A stretch of DNA of 64,000 nt from Mycolicibacterium austroafricanum (GTDB lineage Bacteria > Actinomycetota > Actinomycetes > Mycobacteriales > Mycobacteriaceae): positions 105,918-169,917 of the forward strand of contig NZ_CACSIP010000001.1 of NCBI RefSeq assembly GCF_902705885.1, written 5' to 3'. How positions within the stretch are numbered: position 1 is the first letter of the stretch; every line of letters begins with the position of its first letter. This document shows, piece by piece, positions 20,755 through 30,578 of the stretch. Under the pieces are notes generated by a model that worked only from the letters and a program-made list of their open reading frames with translations, made no database searches and was not told the DNA's origin. The translations under genes and the position numbers were made by a program.

Positions 20755-22035
20755 ATGGAGTCTCAGATCGAGCCGGCATGGCCCGCCTTTCCGGACTACC
20801 GCATCGATATCGTCCCCAGTCGGTACCGCGGCCAGGTCTGGCTCGGTGACGTTCTGCTCGCCGACAGCGACCGCTGCCTGGTGGTCACCGAGACTGATCA
20901 TGTGGATCGGCTGTACTTTCCGGATGACTCGGTCCGGTGGCAGCATTTCGCGCCGTCGCGGACCACCTCGGTGTGCCCGTTCAAGGGGCTGGCGTCCTAT
21001 TGGGACTGCACGGTAGGCGAATCGACGGATCGTGACCTCGTGTGGACGTATCGGCATCCGATGGCTGAGGTGGCGCCGCTGGCCGGACACGTGTGCTTTC
21101 AGTACGGCATCCCGCGGACATCGGTGCTGGAGACCTGGCCTGATGGCTCAACGGTCGCGTCGGATTTCCCGCTGTGGGGTGACTCCGCGGAGTTGCTACG
21201 GCTGATCGATGTGGAACAGCTGAGCCCGGGCCGATTCGTGGGGCCGGCGCACGGCCCCACCCGGCGAAACGTCGTCGAGGGTGGTCAGTTGCTCGCCGAA
21301 GCGATCGTCGCCACCTCCAAATCGCTGACCGATCAGCGCATCACCTCGGCGTCGATGATCTTCACCAAAGCCGCATCGTTCGATGCCCCTGTCGAACTGT
21401 CCGTCGAGGTACTCCGCCGCGGCAGCACGTTCTCCACGACCGAGGTCCGTGTGGTGCAGCATGACTCCCTGCGCGCGGTGGGGCTGTTGCTGGCCGACAC
21501 CGGCGCCTCCGACTCCATCCGCGACGTCGCGCCCATGCCGGAGGTTCCGGGCCCCGAGGAAGCAGTGCCGTTCGGCGGGTTCGGGATGCCAGGTCGTGAG
21601 ATCCGGGTCGTCGACGCCGCCTATGACCCCGAACCCGACCGGGTGGCACCACCGGTGATCGACGTATGGACGCGATTTCGGGACAGCCCGCACCGGCCAG
21701 ATCTGCAGTCTGCCCTGTTGGCGCAATCCGCGACACACTGGACAATCGCTGCCGGGATGTTGCCACACCGCGGTTACGGCGAAGCGCACGCGCATTCCAC
21801 GTTGTCCACGGGGATCATGAAGATCTCCATAGCTTTTCACGATGACGCCGATGTCGGTGACTGGCTGCTGTACCGCAATCATGCGTTCTGGTCCGGCCGC
21901 GGCCTGGTACAGGGCGATGGCCGGGTGTACACCCGCGATGGCCGGCTCGCCGCGTCGTACACGGTGCAGGCGATGGTGCGTGGGTTCAACAAGGATCCGG
22001 CGTCGATGGGTCACGACGGTCGGACGGCGATGTGA
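20755..22035 (+). CDS. DUF427 - acyl-CoA thioesterase II fusion
   Basis: A 426-residue two-part protein. Residues about 13-118 match the DUF427 pattern (YRGQVWLGDVLLADS, TSVCPFKGLASYWDCTV, TWTYRHPM-like strand). Residues about 150-415 are a TesB-like double hot-dog: PGRFVGPAHGPTRRNVVEGG, SASMIFTKAASFDAP, and the C-terminal DDADVGDWLLYRNHAFWSGR with RGLVQGDGRVYTRDGRL. It should hydrolyse an acyl-CoA, with the DUF427 part perhaps binding a ligand. Last gene of the island; a 189-nt spacer follows. Confidence 0.82.
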   Translation: MESQIEPAWPAFPDYRIDIVPSRYRGQVWLGDVLLADSDRCLVVTETDHVDRLYFPDDSVRWQHFAPSRTTSVCPFKGLASYWDCTVGESTDRDLVWTYRHPMAEVAPLAGHVCFQYGIPRTSVLETWPDGSTVASDFPLWGDSAELLRLIDVEQLSPGRFVGPAHGPTRRNVVEGGQLLAEAIVATSKSLTDQRITSASMIFTKAASFDAPVELSVEVLRRGSTFSTTEVRVVQHDSLRAVGLLLADTGASDSIRDVAPMPEVPGPEEAVPFGGFGMPGREIRVVDAAYDPEPDRVAPPVIDVWTRFRDSPHRPDLQSALLAQSATHWTIAAGMLPHRGYGEAHAHSTLSTGIMKISIAFHDDADVGDWLLYRNHAFWSGRGLVQGDGRVYTRDGRLAASYTVQAMVRGFNKDPASMGHDGRTAM

Positions 22036-22164
22036 CCTGCGACCTCGTCGATCTTCCCCCAAATCGCCACCCCGGCAATGTACTCGGCGAATGCAGAAGC
22101 GATGACGCATCGCGTGTACAACTACGCCGCCCCTCTACGGCACGTGGACTGTGCGTGACAGATT

Positions 22165-22177
22165 AACACTGAGTGTT
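22165..22177. promoter_or_regulatory. 13-bp palindrome before the mycofactocin-type SDR
   Basis: AACACT-G-AGTGTT is a perfect 6-bp inverted repeat around one central base, 47 nt before the SDR start at 22225, in an AT-rich patch. Placement suggests an operator. It does not match the 23-bp sites of the island, nor the KstR spacing (AAC-N2-GTT). Confidence 0.4.
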
Positions 22178-22224
22178 CTATTATCCATTCCGTGGGGCGA
22201 CCGTCCGACAGCATTGGAGGAAGA

Positions 22225-23082
22225 ATGAACCGTCTCAACGGCAAGGTCGCTCTGGTCACCGGCGCCGCACGTGGGCAGGGCCGCAGCCACGCGGTATACC
22301 TGGCTGACGAAGGCGCCGACATCATCGCCCTGGACATCTGCGCCGACATCGATTCCAACGAGTATCCCCTGGCCACCCCCGCAGACCTCGACGAGACCGC
22401 GAAACTGGTCGAGAAGTCGGGGCGTCGAGTGGTCGCCGCGCAGGTCGACGTGCGCGACCGCGCCGCCCTCAAGTCCGCTCTCGATTCGGCGGTCGCGGAG
22501 TTGGGTGGATTGCACGTCGTGGTCGCCAATGCCGGAATCTGCCCACAGGGCAACCACATTCCCTTCCGCGGTTTCATCGACGCGTTCGATGTCGACTTCG
22601 TCGGCGTCGTCAACACCGTTCACGTCGCGCTCGACCACCTCACGGCCGGCGGATCGGTCATTGTCACCGGTTCGATCGCCGGCTTGGTGGATCAGAAGGA
22701 CCTCGCCACCGGCGGCGGACCGTCGGGCCCGGGCGGAGCAGGCTACGGTCTGGCCAAGAAAATGGTGCGGGACTACACGAAAGCACTCGCACTGACGTTG
22801 GGGCCACAGAACATCCGAATCAACACCGTACACCCGACGAATGTCAACACCGATATGCTGCACAACCTCCCGATGTACCGCACGTTCCGGCCCGACCTCG
22901 CCGAGCCGACACGTGAGGAAGCCGAACTCGTGTTCCCGCTGCTGCAGGTCATGCCGATCCCCTACGTCGAGACCGAAGACATCTCGCATGCTGTGGTGTA
23001 TCTGGCCTCTGACGAATCCCGCTATGTCACCGGGCAACAGTTGTTCATCGACGCCGGTGCCGGTCTCAAGCTCGGCGTCTAA
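22225..23082 (+). CDS. Mycofactocin-coupled SDR-family oxidoreductase
   Basis: A 285-residue SDR starting at ATG 22225 after GGAGGAAG. It has [12 protein letters not shown] and the long insertion after beta-2 ([20 protein letters not shown]) that marks the mycofactocin-coupled group, in which NAD is held tightly and reoxidised through the peptide-derived cofactor mycofactocin. Catalytic Ser is in VTGSIAG, Tyr-Lys in GYGLAKKMV. The end [17 protein letters not shown] and [14 protein letters not shown] are typical. Its stop overlaps the convergent cyp126 stop by 4 nt. The alcohol substrate is unknown. Confidence 0.88.
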   Translation: MNRLNGKVALVTGAARGQGRSHAVYLADEGADIIALDICADIDSNEYPLATPADLDETAKLVEKSGRRVVAAQVDVRDRAALKSALDSAVAELGGLHVVVANAGICPQGNHIPFRGFIDAFDVDFVGVVNTVHVALDHLTAGGSVIVTGSIAGLVDQKDLATGGGPSGPGGAGYGLAKKMVRDYTKALALTLGPQNIRINTVHPTNVNTDMLHNLPMYRTFRPDLAEPTREEAELVFPLLQVMPIPYVETEDISHAVVYLASDESRYVTGQQLFIDAGAGLKLGV

Positions 23083-24305
23083 CCGGCGAAGTCGACCATC
23101 AGGTGCCGGATGCCGGTGTGCCGGTTGCTGCGCGTCCACTCGACGGGCTCGGCGATGTGCACCGAGGTGAAGCGGCCGAGCAACTCCTCGAAGATCACCC
23201 TCAGTTCCAGCCGCGCCAGGTTGGCCCCGAGGCAGTAGTGCACTCCCTGACCGAAACCCAAGTGCGGGTTCGGTTTACGCGTGATGTCGAATCGATCGGG
23301 GTTCGCGAATGCGGCGGCGTCACGGTTGGCGGAACCTTCCCAGACGAGGACCTTCTGCCCGGGTTCGATGTGGTGCCCGGCCAGCGTGGCGGTGCGGGTC
23401 GCGGTGCGCCGCTTCGACGGCGACGGCGAGGTCCAGCGCACCATCTCCTCGATGGCCGTCGGCAACAGTTCCGGGTCGGCACGCAGCGCCTCGAACGTTC
23501 CGGGGTTCTCGGCCAGCGCCAGCAGCCCACCGGCGATCGAGTTGCGGGTGGTCTCGGCACCCGCGCTGAACAGCAGGTTGAAGAACAGGTAGCTCTCGAT
23601 GTCCGACAGCGCGGGATCGTCGGAATTGACCACGACCGAGAGCATGTCGTCGGTCGGTGCGGCCCGCTTGGCGGCGATCAACTCCTGGCCGTATGCGTAC
23701 ATCCGCGAGCCGGCTTCCTCGACGGAGAGCCGGGTGATGGACGCTTTGCGGGAGCCGCCGAAGTCGAAGCTGGGTTCGATCGCCTCGAACAGCCAATGGC
23801 GTTCGGATTCAGGCACTCCCAGCAGGATGCAGATCATCTGCATCGGTACCTCGGCGGCCACGTCGGTGACGAAATCAAAAGGCACCGCAGGGGTCACGTC
23901 ATCGAGCAGCCGACGCGCCCGGTCCCGCAGGTCGTCCTCGACGCGGCGGATCATCCGCGGCGTCAGACCCGAGCTGACCAGCCTGCGCACGTCGGCGTGC
24001 CGCGGGTCGTCCATCATGTTGAGCAGCTGGCCCGCGATGGACAGGTCCTGCAGCAACGTGCCACCGAACGGCCGGCTGCCCCCGGTCACCGACGAATAGG
24101 TCTGCGGATCACGGAACACCGCAAGGGTTTCGGCGTGGGTGGCGACCGACCAGAAACCCTCGCCGTCCGGGGTGTTCTCGGTGGGCTCGTGCCAGCAGAC
24201 CGGCGCCACGCGACGGTGCAGGGCGAACAAGTGGTGCGGGAAGCCGTCGGCGAAGTTGTCCAGATCGGTGAAGTCGATCCGGGCCAGCTCCGCGGCCGGG
24301 CTCAC
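23079..24305 (-). CDS. cyp126: Cytochrome P450, CYP126 family
   Basis: A 408-residue class I P450. It has the I-helix [11 protein letters not shown], the ExxR region, and the heme-Cys loop [18 protein letters not shown]. The N-terminus ([20 protein letters not shown]) and the position directly after purB match M. tuberculosis CYP126 (Rv0778) as I remember it. GTG overlaps the purB stop as GTGA, so the two are translationally coupled. The physiological substrate of CYP126 is not established; azole and aromatic ligands bind the M. tuberculosis enzyme. Confidence 0.9.
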   Translation of the reverse strand: MSPAAELARIDFTDLDNFADGFPHHLFALHRRVAPVCWHEPTENTPDGEGFWSVATHAETLAVFRDPQTYSSVTGGSRPFGGTLLQDLSIAGQLLNMMDDPRHADVRRLVSSGLTPRMIRRVEDDLRDRARRLLDDVTPAVPFDFVTDVAAEVPMQMICILLGVPESERHWLFEAIEPSFDFGGSRKASITRLSVEEAGSRMYAYGQELIAAKRAAPTDDMLSVVVNSDDPALSDIESYLFFNLLFSAGAETTRNSIAGGLLALAENPGTFEALRADPELLPTAIEEMVRWTSPSPSKRRTATRTATLAGHHIEPGQKVLVWEGSANRDAAAFANPDRFDITRKPNPHLGFGQGVHYCLGANLARLELRVIFEELLGRFTSVHIAEPVEWTRSNRHTGIRHLMVDFAG

Positions 24306-25729
24306 AGAATCGCATCCGAGGTGTACCTGGCGGCTTCTGGGAAACGCCCGACCAGGTCGTCGACCGCCGCGACCACCCGGTCGACCTGATCACCCGCCGC
24401 GCCGGTAAATGCCTGCTTGTCGGCCAGTGCCGCGTCGAGCGCGACCCGGTCCAGCGGCAATCTCGGGTCAGCGGCGAGCCGGTCCAGCAGGTCGGGCTCG
24501 GCGCCGTGCTCGCGCATCGCCAGGGCCACCGCGACCGCGTGTTCCTTGATCACCTCGTGGGCGGTCTCCCTGCCGACCCCCGCCCGCACCGCGGCGATCA
24601 GGATGCGGGTGGTGGCCAGGAACGGCAGATATCGGTCCAGCTCGCGCTGGATCACCGCGGGGTAGGCGCCGAATTCGTCGAGCACCGTCAGGAAGGTCTC
24701 GGTCTGACCGTCGAGAGCGAAGAAGGCGTCGGGCAGGGCGACCCGGCGCACCACGGAGCAGAAGACGTCACCTTCGTTCCACTGCGCGCCGGCGAGTTCG
24801 GCCGCCATGGACGCGTAGCCACGCAGCACCACCTGCAGGCCGTTGACGCGTTCGCAACTGCGGGCGTTCATCTTGTGCGGCATCGCCGACGACCCGACCT
24901 GCCCGGGCGCGAAGCCCTCGGTCACCAGTTCGTGGCCCGCCATCAGCCGAATGGTGTGCGCCAGCGACGACGGTCCGGCGCCGAGCTGAACCAGTGCGGA
25001 CACCACGTCATGGTCCAGCGAACGCGGGTACACCTGCCCGACGCTGGTGAGGATCTCGGTGAAGCCCAGGAACTGCGCGACACGCGTCTCCAATTCGGCC
25101 AGCCGCTCGGTGTCCCCGTCGAACAGATCGAGCATGTCCTGCGCGGTGCCCATGGGGCCCTTGATGCCGCGCAGCGGGTAACGGTCGATGAGCTCGCTGA
25201 CGCGCTGCAACGCGACCAGCATCTCCTGTGCGGCAGAGGCGAACCGCTTGCCGAGGGTGCTCGCCTGGGCGGCGACGTTGTGACTGCGGCCGGCCATCAC
25301 CAGGTCGCGGTAGAGCGCGGCGCGCTCGGCGAGACGGGCGACCACTGCGACGCCGTGGGCGTGCACGAGCTGCAGCGACCGGCGGATCTGCAGCTGTTCG
25401 ACGTTCTCGGTGAGGTCCCGGCTGGTCATGCCCTTGTGCACGTGTTCGTGTCCGGCAAGCGCGTTGAACTCCTCGATGCGTGCCTTGACGTCGTGGCGCA
25501 ACACCCGTTCCCGCGCGGCGATCGACTCCAGGTCGACGTTCTCGAGCACCCGCTCGTAATCGGCCAGGACGGCCTCCGGCACGTCTGAATTCCCCGCACC
25601 GAGTTCCATCTGCGCCCGCAGCACCGCCAGCCACAGCCGCCGCTCGGTGACGATCTTGGCCTGCGGGGACCAGATCGCCACCATCTCATCGCTGGCGTAG
25701 CGCTGGGCCAACACGTTCGGGATGCTCAC
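24302..25729 (-). CDS. purB: Adenylosuccinate lyase
   Basis: A 475-residue fumarase/aspartase-superfamily enzyme for two purine steps (SAICAR to AICAR and adenylosuccinate to AMP). Visible signatures are [25 protein letters not shown] and the superfamily signature [16 protein letters not shown] start at the GTG 25729 ([12 protein letters not shown]), giving a normal length; the open frame to 25840 is an overlap with the divergent gene's leader. It is coupled to cyp126, an odd housekeeping/P450 pairing conserved in mycobacteria. Confidence 0.93.
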   Translation of the reverse strand: MSIPNVLAQRYASDEMVAIWSPQAKIVTERRLWLAVLRAQMELGAGNSDVPEAVLADYERVLENVDLESIAARERVLRHDVKARIEEFNALAGHEHVHKGMTSRDLTENVEQLQIRRSLQLVHAHGVAVVARLAERAALYRDLVMAGRSHNVAAQASTLGKRFASAAQEMLVALQRVSELIDRYPLRGIKGPMGTAQDMLDLFDGDTERLAELETRVAQFLGFTEILTSVGQVYPRSLDHDVVSALVQLGAGPSSLAHTIRLMAGHELVTEGFAPGQVGSSAMPHKMNARSCERVNGLQVVLRGYASMAAELAGAQWNEGDVFCSVVRRVALPDAFFALDGQTETFLTVLDEFGAYPAVIQRELDRYLPFLATTRILIAAVRAGVGRETAHEVIKEHAVAVALAMREHGAEPDLLDRLAADPRLPLDRVALDAALADKQAFTGAAGDQVDRVVAAVDDLVGRFPEAARYTSDAIL

Positions 25730-25793
25730 GAAAGCACAGCCTATCGGGCCACAGGACACCGTCTTCGATCCGTCCGTAGGGCACAGTGGACGC

Positions 25794-27515
25794 GTGCACT
25801 TCGTCGGACTCGACCTGGCCTGGGGCCAGCGCAAACCCACAGGTGTCGCCGCGATCGACGATGCCGGGCGGCTGGTCTATGCCGGCTCGGCCACCGACGA
25901 CGCCAGCATCCGGGCCGCGTTGGCGCCCTACACCGAGGGCGCCTGTCTAGTCGCGATCGATGCTCCGTTGATCGTCACCAACCCGACCGGGCAGCGCCCT
26001 GCCGAACGGGAACTCAACGCCGACTTCGGTCGGTTCCAGGCCGGTGCCCACCCGTCCAACACGGGCAAGCCGGAGTTCGCGGACGTTCCCCGGGGCGCCC
26101 GCATCGCCAGTGCGCTGGACCTCGACATGGACCCGTATTCCACAGCTGCGCGCCGCGCCATCGAGGTCTACCCGCACCCGGCGACGGTGGCGTTGTTCCG
26201 GCTCGGCCGGACCCTGAAGTACAAGGCCAAGCCCGGCCGCGGCGTCGCCCAGTTGCGTGCGGAACTGCTGCGTCTGATGGAGCACATCGAGGCACTCGCG
26301 CAGACGGACCCGCCGCTACGCACGGCCGACAGCCCGGATTGGGCGAAGCTGCGCGACATGGCGGAGAACGCCGAGCGCAAGAGCGATCTCCGTCTGGTCG
26401 AGGATCCGGTCGACGCGGTGATGTGTGCGTATGTGGCCATGTACGCGGTGCGCCGGCCGTCGGACGTGACGGTCTACGGCGACGGCGAGACCGGCTACAT
26501 CGTCACGCCGACGTTGCCGTCCGACCTGGTCCCGGCGCCGCCGGAGCCGACGCCCGGCGCCATTCACGACGCCATCGCGACCTACGCCGAGCGCCGGCCG
26601 TCGCTGACCCGCTCGACCGGGCGCTACCTGTCGGAGGTCATGGGCCTGCTCGACGACGCCGGGATCAACTACCTCAGTGTCACGGCGCGCACCAAGACCG
26701 TTGCGTCGTTCGCCGCGAAGGCGGACCGCACCGTCGAGGGGCGTCGGCTCTACACCGATCCGCTCTCCGAGATCACCGACCAGATCGGGCTGCGGGTGAT
26801 CACCTATCTCCGCGACGACGTCGCCGCGGTCGCCAACCTGCTCGGAGAGGAGATGCGGCTGCTCGACGACCGGGACATGGGGGTCGAGACGGCGAGCGAA
26901 GGCCGCTGGGGTTACGCGAGCAGGCACCTGCTGGTCGCGGTCGAGGGTGAGCAACAACCGGCCTCGGTCCAGGTCCGGACCATCCTGCAGCACGCGTGGG
27001 CCGAGTTCGAGCACGACATCCGCTACAAGGGTTCGGTGCCCGAGGAGGACGCGCCCGATCTCAATCGGCGGTTCACGCTGGCCGCGGGCCTGCTCGAGCT
27101 GGCCGACCGTGAGTTCTCGGCAATCCGCGAAAGACTCCGCTCGACCGTGCCGTCGGAACGTGCCCCGCAGACCACCAGTGATCCCCGCATCCCGACGCCG
27201 GTGCTGGCCACCTATCTCGGTAACCGGTTCCCCGACGCCGGATGGTCACGCACCGAGCACTACGCCTGGATCGCGGGGCTGCTGCTCGAACTCGGCATCG
27301 ACTCCGTGGACGGCGTCGATGCGATCCTCAGCCGCGTCGACACGACCGCGGTCAACGACGCGATGGGTTACCGCTACCCGGCAGGCGCGGTGCGCAGGCT
27401 CGACGACGTGTTGCTCGCGGTGTTCGGCACCCAGTATCTGCAGTTGGACGGCAACAATGATCGGATTGCACTGCTGGAAAGCCGATTTCAGCGACTCAAC
27501 GGCACCTTCGGCTAG
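25794..27515 (+). CDS. relZ: DUF429 (RNase H-like) - RelA/SpoT synthetase fusion, RelZ type
   Basis: A 573-residue fusion from GTG 25794 (HFVGLDLAWGQRKPTGVAAI). Residues ~1-225 are DUF429, a predicted RNase H-like fold with acidic residues in GLDLAWG, AIDAPL and EDPVDAVMCAY. Residues ~250-430 are a (p)ppGpp synthetase domain: RTKTVASFAAKADR, SEITDQIGLRVITYL, WGYASRHLLVAV and QVRTILQHAWAEFEHDIRYK. A hydrolase HD domain is absent. In M. smegmatis the protein known as RelZ (MS_RHII-RSD) couples RNase HII activity with alarmone synthesis, also next to purB, to my recollection. A ~140-residue tail has no known domain. Divergent from purB. Confidence 0.85.
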   Translation: MHFVGLDLAWGQRKPTGVAAIDDAGRLVYAGSATDDASIRAALAPYTEGACLVAIDAPLIVTNPTGQRPAERELNADFGRFQAGAHPSNTGKPEFADVPRGARIASALDLDMDPYSTAARRAIEVYPHPATVALFRLGRTLKYKAKPGRGVAQLRAELLRLMEHIEALAQTDPPLRTADSPDWAKLRDMAENAERKSDLRLVEDPVDAVMCAYVAMYAVRRPSDVTVYGDGETGYIVTPTLPSDLVPAPPEPTPGAIHDAIATYAERRPSLTRSTGRYLSEVMGLLDDAGINYLSVTARTKTVASFAAKADRTVEGRRLYTDPLSEITDQIGLRVITYLRDDVAAVANLLGEEMRLLDDRDMGVETASEGRWGYASRHLLVAVEGEQQPASVQVRTILQHAWAEFEHDIRYKGSVPEEDAPDLNRRFTLAAGLLELADREFSAIRERLRSTVPSERAPQTTSDPRIPTPVLATYLGNRFPDAGWSRTEHYAWIAGLLLELGIDSVDGVDAILSRVDTTAVNDAMGYRYPAGAVRRLDDVLLAVFGTQYLQLDGNNDRIALLESRFQRLNGTFG

Positions 27516-28948
27516 TTCGGTCCTGCTCCCAGGTGCGTCGGATCGGTGATCCGGCCGTCCCTGATGCCGAGTTGCCGGTTGATCACCTGGGTGATGAAGA
27601 ACAGCACCACACCGATGACGACCAGTCCGCCGGCCACGATGTACTGCTGGGCTGGGCGGCCCGACAGCGGGGTGACCAGATACAGCGACACCAGGAACCC
27701 GACGACGGGCAGCGCAGTCGGCGTCCTGAAGTGGCCGCCGGACTTCTGCACATCGCGGCGCAGCACCAGCACTGCGACGTTCACCACCGCGAACACCGCG
27801 AGTAGCAGCAGCGAGGTGGTACCACCCAGGATCGAGATCGCACTGCTGCTGGCGAACGTCGACACGTAGATGATCACGCCGAACGCGATCAGCGTCGTGA
27901 AGATGATCGCGGCCCACGGCGACCGACGGGTGGGATGGACCGACCCCAGCACCGGCGGAAGCACGTGCTGGCGGGACATGCCGTAGATCAGCCGGCTTGC
28001 CATCAGCATGTTGATCAGCGCGGTGTTCGACACCGCGAACATCGTTATGAAAGGCAGGATGTCGTCGATCGGCAGGCCCGGCGCTCCGGCTTTGACCACC
28101 TCCACGAGGGGGGTGTCGCTCTCCTTGAGCTCACCGACCGGCACCAGGGCCACCGCCACGATGGACACCAGGATGTACACCACGCCGGCGATCGACAGGC
28201 CACTCAACAGGATCTTGGGGAAGGTGTTGACCGGATCTTTGGTCTCCTCGGCCATGTTCACCGAGTCCTCGAAGCCGACCATCGCGAAGAACGCCAGCGA
28301 CGTGGCGGCCGTGATCGCCAGGAAGGTGCTCTTGTCCTCACCGGTCTCGAACGCGACGGTCCGGGAGAAATCGACATCGGCGCCGCCGGTGAAGGCCCAG
28401 AAGCCGACCATGATCACCACGATCAAGCCGGTGATCTCGATGATGGTCAGGACGACGTTGAGCTTGACGCTCTCCCCGACCCCGCGGTAGTTGATCGCCG
28501 CGAGCCCGGCCATGAACAGCAACGCCAGCACGGCGACCGCCAGCTTCGGCGCGTCGTAGTCCACGCCTTCGAAGAAGTTCGCCGCGAATGCTCTGGATGC
28601 CGTTGACGCCGAGGTGATTCCGGAGCACATCACGACGAAAGCCACCAGAAAGGTGACGAAGTGGATGCCGAAAGCCTTGTGCGCGTACAGCGCCGCGCCC
28701 GCGGCCTGGGGGTACTTGGTGACCAGCTCCAGATAGCTGAATGCGGTGATGGTGGCGACACCGAACGCGATCAGGAACGGCAGCCACGCGGCACCGCCGA
28801 CCTCGCCGGCGACGTCGCCGAGCAGCGCGTACACGCCGGTCCCGAGGATGTCCCCGACAATGAACAACAGCAGTAGGCCCGGACCCATCACCCGCTTCAA
28901 CTCGGGTTGTTGATCACCGACCTTTGCCCCAGCGCCGGACTCCGTCAT
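27512..28948 (-). CDS. APC-family amino-acid permease
   Basis: A 478-residue inner-membrane transporter with about 12 hydrophobic helices. The first, GPGLLLLFIVGDILGTGVYA, contains the unwound Gly-rich substrate site of APC transporters; FAMVGFEDSVNMAEETKDP is the consensus segment between helices 6 and 7. Cationic amino acids are typical substrates of this branch, but specificity is not visible. Its TAG overlaps that of relZ. The 83-nt gap to the TetR gene shows nothing distinctive. Confidence 0.88.
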   Translation of the reverse strand: MTESGAGAKVGDQQPELKRVMGPGLLLLFIVGDILGTGVYALLGDVAGEVGGAAWLPFLIAFGVATITAFSYLELVTKYPQAAGAALYAHKAFGIHFVTFLVAFVVMCSGITSASTASRAFAANFFEGVDYDAPKLAVAVLALLFMAGLAAINYRGVGESVKLNVVLTIIEITGLIVVIMVGFWAFTGGADVDFSRTVAFETGEDKSTFLAITAATSLAFFAMVGFEDSVNMAEETKDPVNTFPKILLSGLSIAGVVYILVSIVAVALVPVGELKESDTPLVEVVKAGAPGLPIDDILPFITMFAVSNTALINMLMASRLIYGMSRQHVLPPVLGSVHPTRRSPWAAIIFTTLIAFGVIIYVSTFASSSAISILGGTTSLLLLAVFAVVNVAVLVLRRDVQKSGGHFRTPTALPVVGFLVSLYLVTPLSGRPAQQYIVAGGLVVIGVVLFFITQVINRQLGIRDGRITDPTHLGAGPN

Positions 28949-29031
28949 CGCGCCTCCCCTGACCGCTCACTGGAAAAACCATCATGAGACAGTCGGACTT
29001 GCCATCCGGGGTCAACCGCAAACCTCGTCGA

Positions 29032-29652
29032 TCACAGATGTTGAGGGTGGAACGGAGCCAGCATGTCGATCACGTCGATCAGGGTCGCCCTGGCCGTTGC
29101 CCGCGGACCGTCCCCGTCCCCGACAAGCGCTGCCACCACCGCACCGTCGACCGCGCACACCAGAGCGGTGAGCAGTTCGGCGCGTACAGATCTGCCGGAC
29201 CGTTCGACCACCTCGACGACGGCGTTGGTGCGCTGGGCGAGGATGCGCCGCTGGATGTCCCGCAAGCCGGGTTGCCGAGCGCAGGCGATCAATCGTTCAT
29301 ACCGCGAGATCAGTTGTTCGGTAATCAGTTCGGGACTGTCTCCGACGAGTAGGTCGACGAGGATGTCGGCGATGGACTCGGCGCCGCGGCGGCGGCGCGG
29401 CAGGGTGGCGACCCGCTCCCGCAACTCCACCGATTCCCGGGTACCGACATGTTCGACCGCCTTGGCGATCAGGTCTTCCAGCGACGAGAAGTAGTAGGTG
29501 GTGGACGCCAGCGGCAACCCGGCCCGGCGGGCCACGGCACGATGTCGCACCGCGTCGAAGCCCCCTTCGCAGAGCAGGTCGGCAGCTGCGCTGACCAGCG
29601 CATACCGCCGACGTTCTCCCTTGGGAGTGACTGCTGCCGTCACCTCTAGCAT
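29032..29652 (-). CDS. TetR-family regulator (Rv0775-like)
   Basis: A 206-residue regulator with HTH VRHRAVARRAGLPLASTTYY and a short ligand domain. It is divergent from the exported esterase with 71 nt between them, matching the Rv0774c/Rv0775 pair of M. tuberculosis as I remember it, so the esterase is its likely target. No clear palindrome was seen in the spacer. Confidence 0.83.
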   Translation of the reverse strand: MLEVTAAVTPKGERRRYALVSAAADLLCEGGFDAVRHRAVARRAGLPLASTTYYFSSLEDLIAKAVEHVGTRESVELRERVATLPRRRRGAESIADILVDLLVGDSPELITEQLISRYERLIACARQPGLRDIQRRILAQRTNAVVEVVERSGRSVRAELLTALVCAVDGAVVAALVGDGDGPRATARATLIDVIDMLAPFHPQHL

Positions 29653-29723
29653 CGTGCCAGTCAGGAGGTTTCGGCATCGGGCTTTCGCCTAATCACCAAC
29701 CATTGCCCTGACGCGGTGATGGC

Positions 29724-30578
29724 ATGATGGCGCCCATGCCAGTCCTCACCCGCCGCGCGCTCCTGCAAATCGGCGTGGGCACTGGCGTCGTGGCCGCCGG
29801 GGGGTACACATTGGGCGCCGCACTGGCCGCAGGCGCACCGCCGGCACCGCAGGCACCACCCGTCCCGGCTCCGACCTACGACGCCGGATCCTTTGTGTCC
29901 GCTGCCCGGGGCGGGGCGGTGACCAACTGGGTCATCGCGCGCCCACCCGGCCAGACGGCTCCGCTGAGGCCGGTGATCCTGCTGCACGGCAAGGATTCCA
30001 GCGCCCAGACCGTGATGTCGATGGGTGCCGAGCAGTTCCTGGCGGACGCGGTCCGGGCGGGCGTCGCGCCGTTCGCCCTCGCCGCGGTCGACGGGGGCAA
30101 CGGTTACTGGCACCGACGCGCCTCCGGTGACGATTCCGGAGCGATGGTGCTCGACGAGTTCCTCCCACTCCTGGGCGAGCACGGCCTCGACACGTCGCGG
30201 GTGGGCTTCCTGGGGTGGTCGATGGGCGGCTACGGCGCGATGCTGCTGGGCTCGCGGTTGGGCGCCGGACGCACCGCCGCGATCTGTGCTGTCAGCCCTG
30301 CCCTGTGGACGTCGTCGGCGTCGGTGGCGCCGGGTGCGTTCGACGGCGCCGAAGACTACGCCGCCAACAGCGTGTGGGGCCTGGGCGCGCTCGACGGGAT
30401 CCCGCTGCGAATCGACTGCGGGTACGACGATCCGTTCTACCCGGCAACCCAGCAGTTCATCGCGCAGTTGGCGGCGCCGCCGGCCGGCGGCTTCTCCCCC
30501 GGCGGGCACAATGCGTCGTATTGGTCCTCGCAGTTGACCGGCGAGCTCACCTGGGCCGCACCGCTGCTCACCGCCTAG
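29724..30578 (+). CDS. Exported alpha/beta-hydrolase, esterase (Rv0774c-like)
   Basis: A 284-residue hydrolase with an export signal. The N-terminus carries a twin arginine and hydrophobic stretch ([20 protein letters not shown]) followed by [12 protein letters not shown], so Tat export is likely. The nucleophile elbow is GWSMGG (Ser), the oxyanion region [11 protein letters not shown], and His in [10 protein letters not shown]. ATGs at 29724, 29727 and 29736 are all possible starts. The fold resembles antigen-85-type esterases acting on lipids or trehalose esters. Its TAG overlaps the purD stop. Confidence 0.85.
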   Translation: MMAPMPVLTRRALLQIGVGTGVVAAGGYTLGAALAAGAPPAPQAPPVPAPTYDAGSFVSAARGGAVTNWVIARPPGQTAPLRPVILLHGKDSSAQTVMSMGAEQFLADAVRAGVAPFALAAVDGGNGYWHRRASGDDSGAMVLDEFLPLLGEHGLDTSRVGFLGWSMGGYGAMLLGSRLGAGRTAAICAVSPALWTSSASVAPGAFDGAEDYAANSVWGLGALDGIPLRIDCGYDDPFYPATQQFIAQLAAPPAGGFSPGGHNASYWSSQLTGELTWAAPLLTA

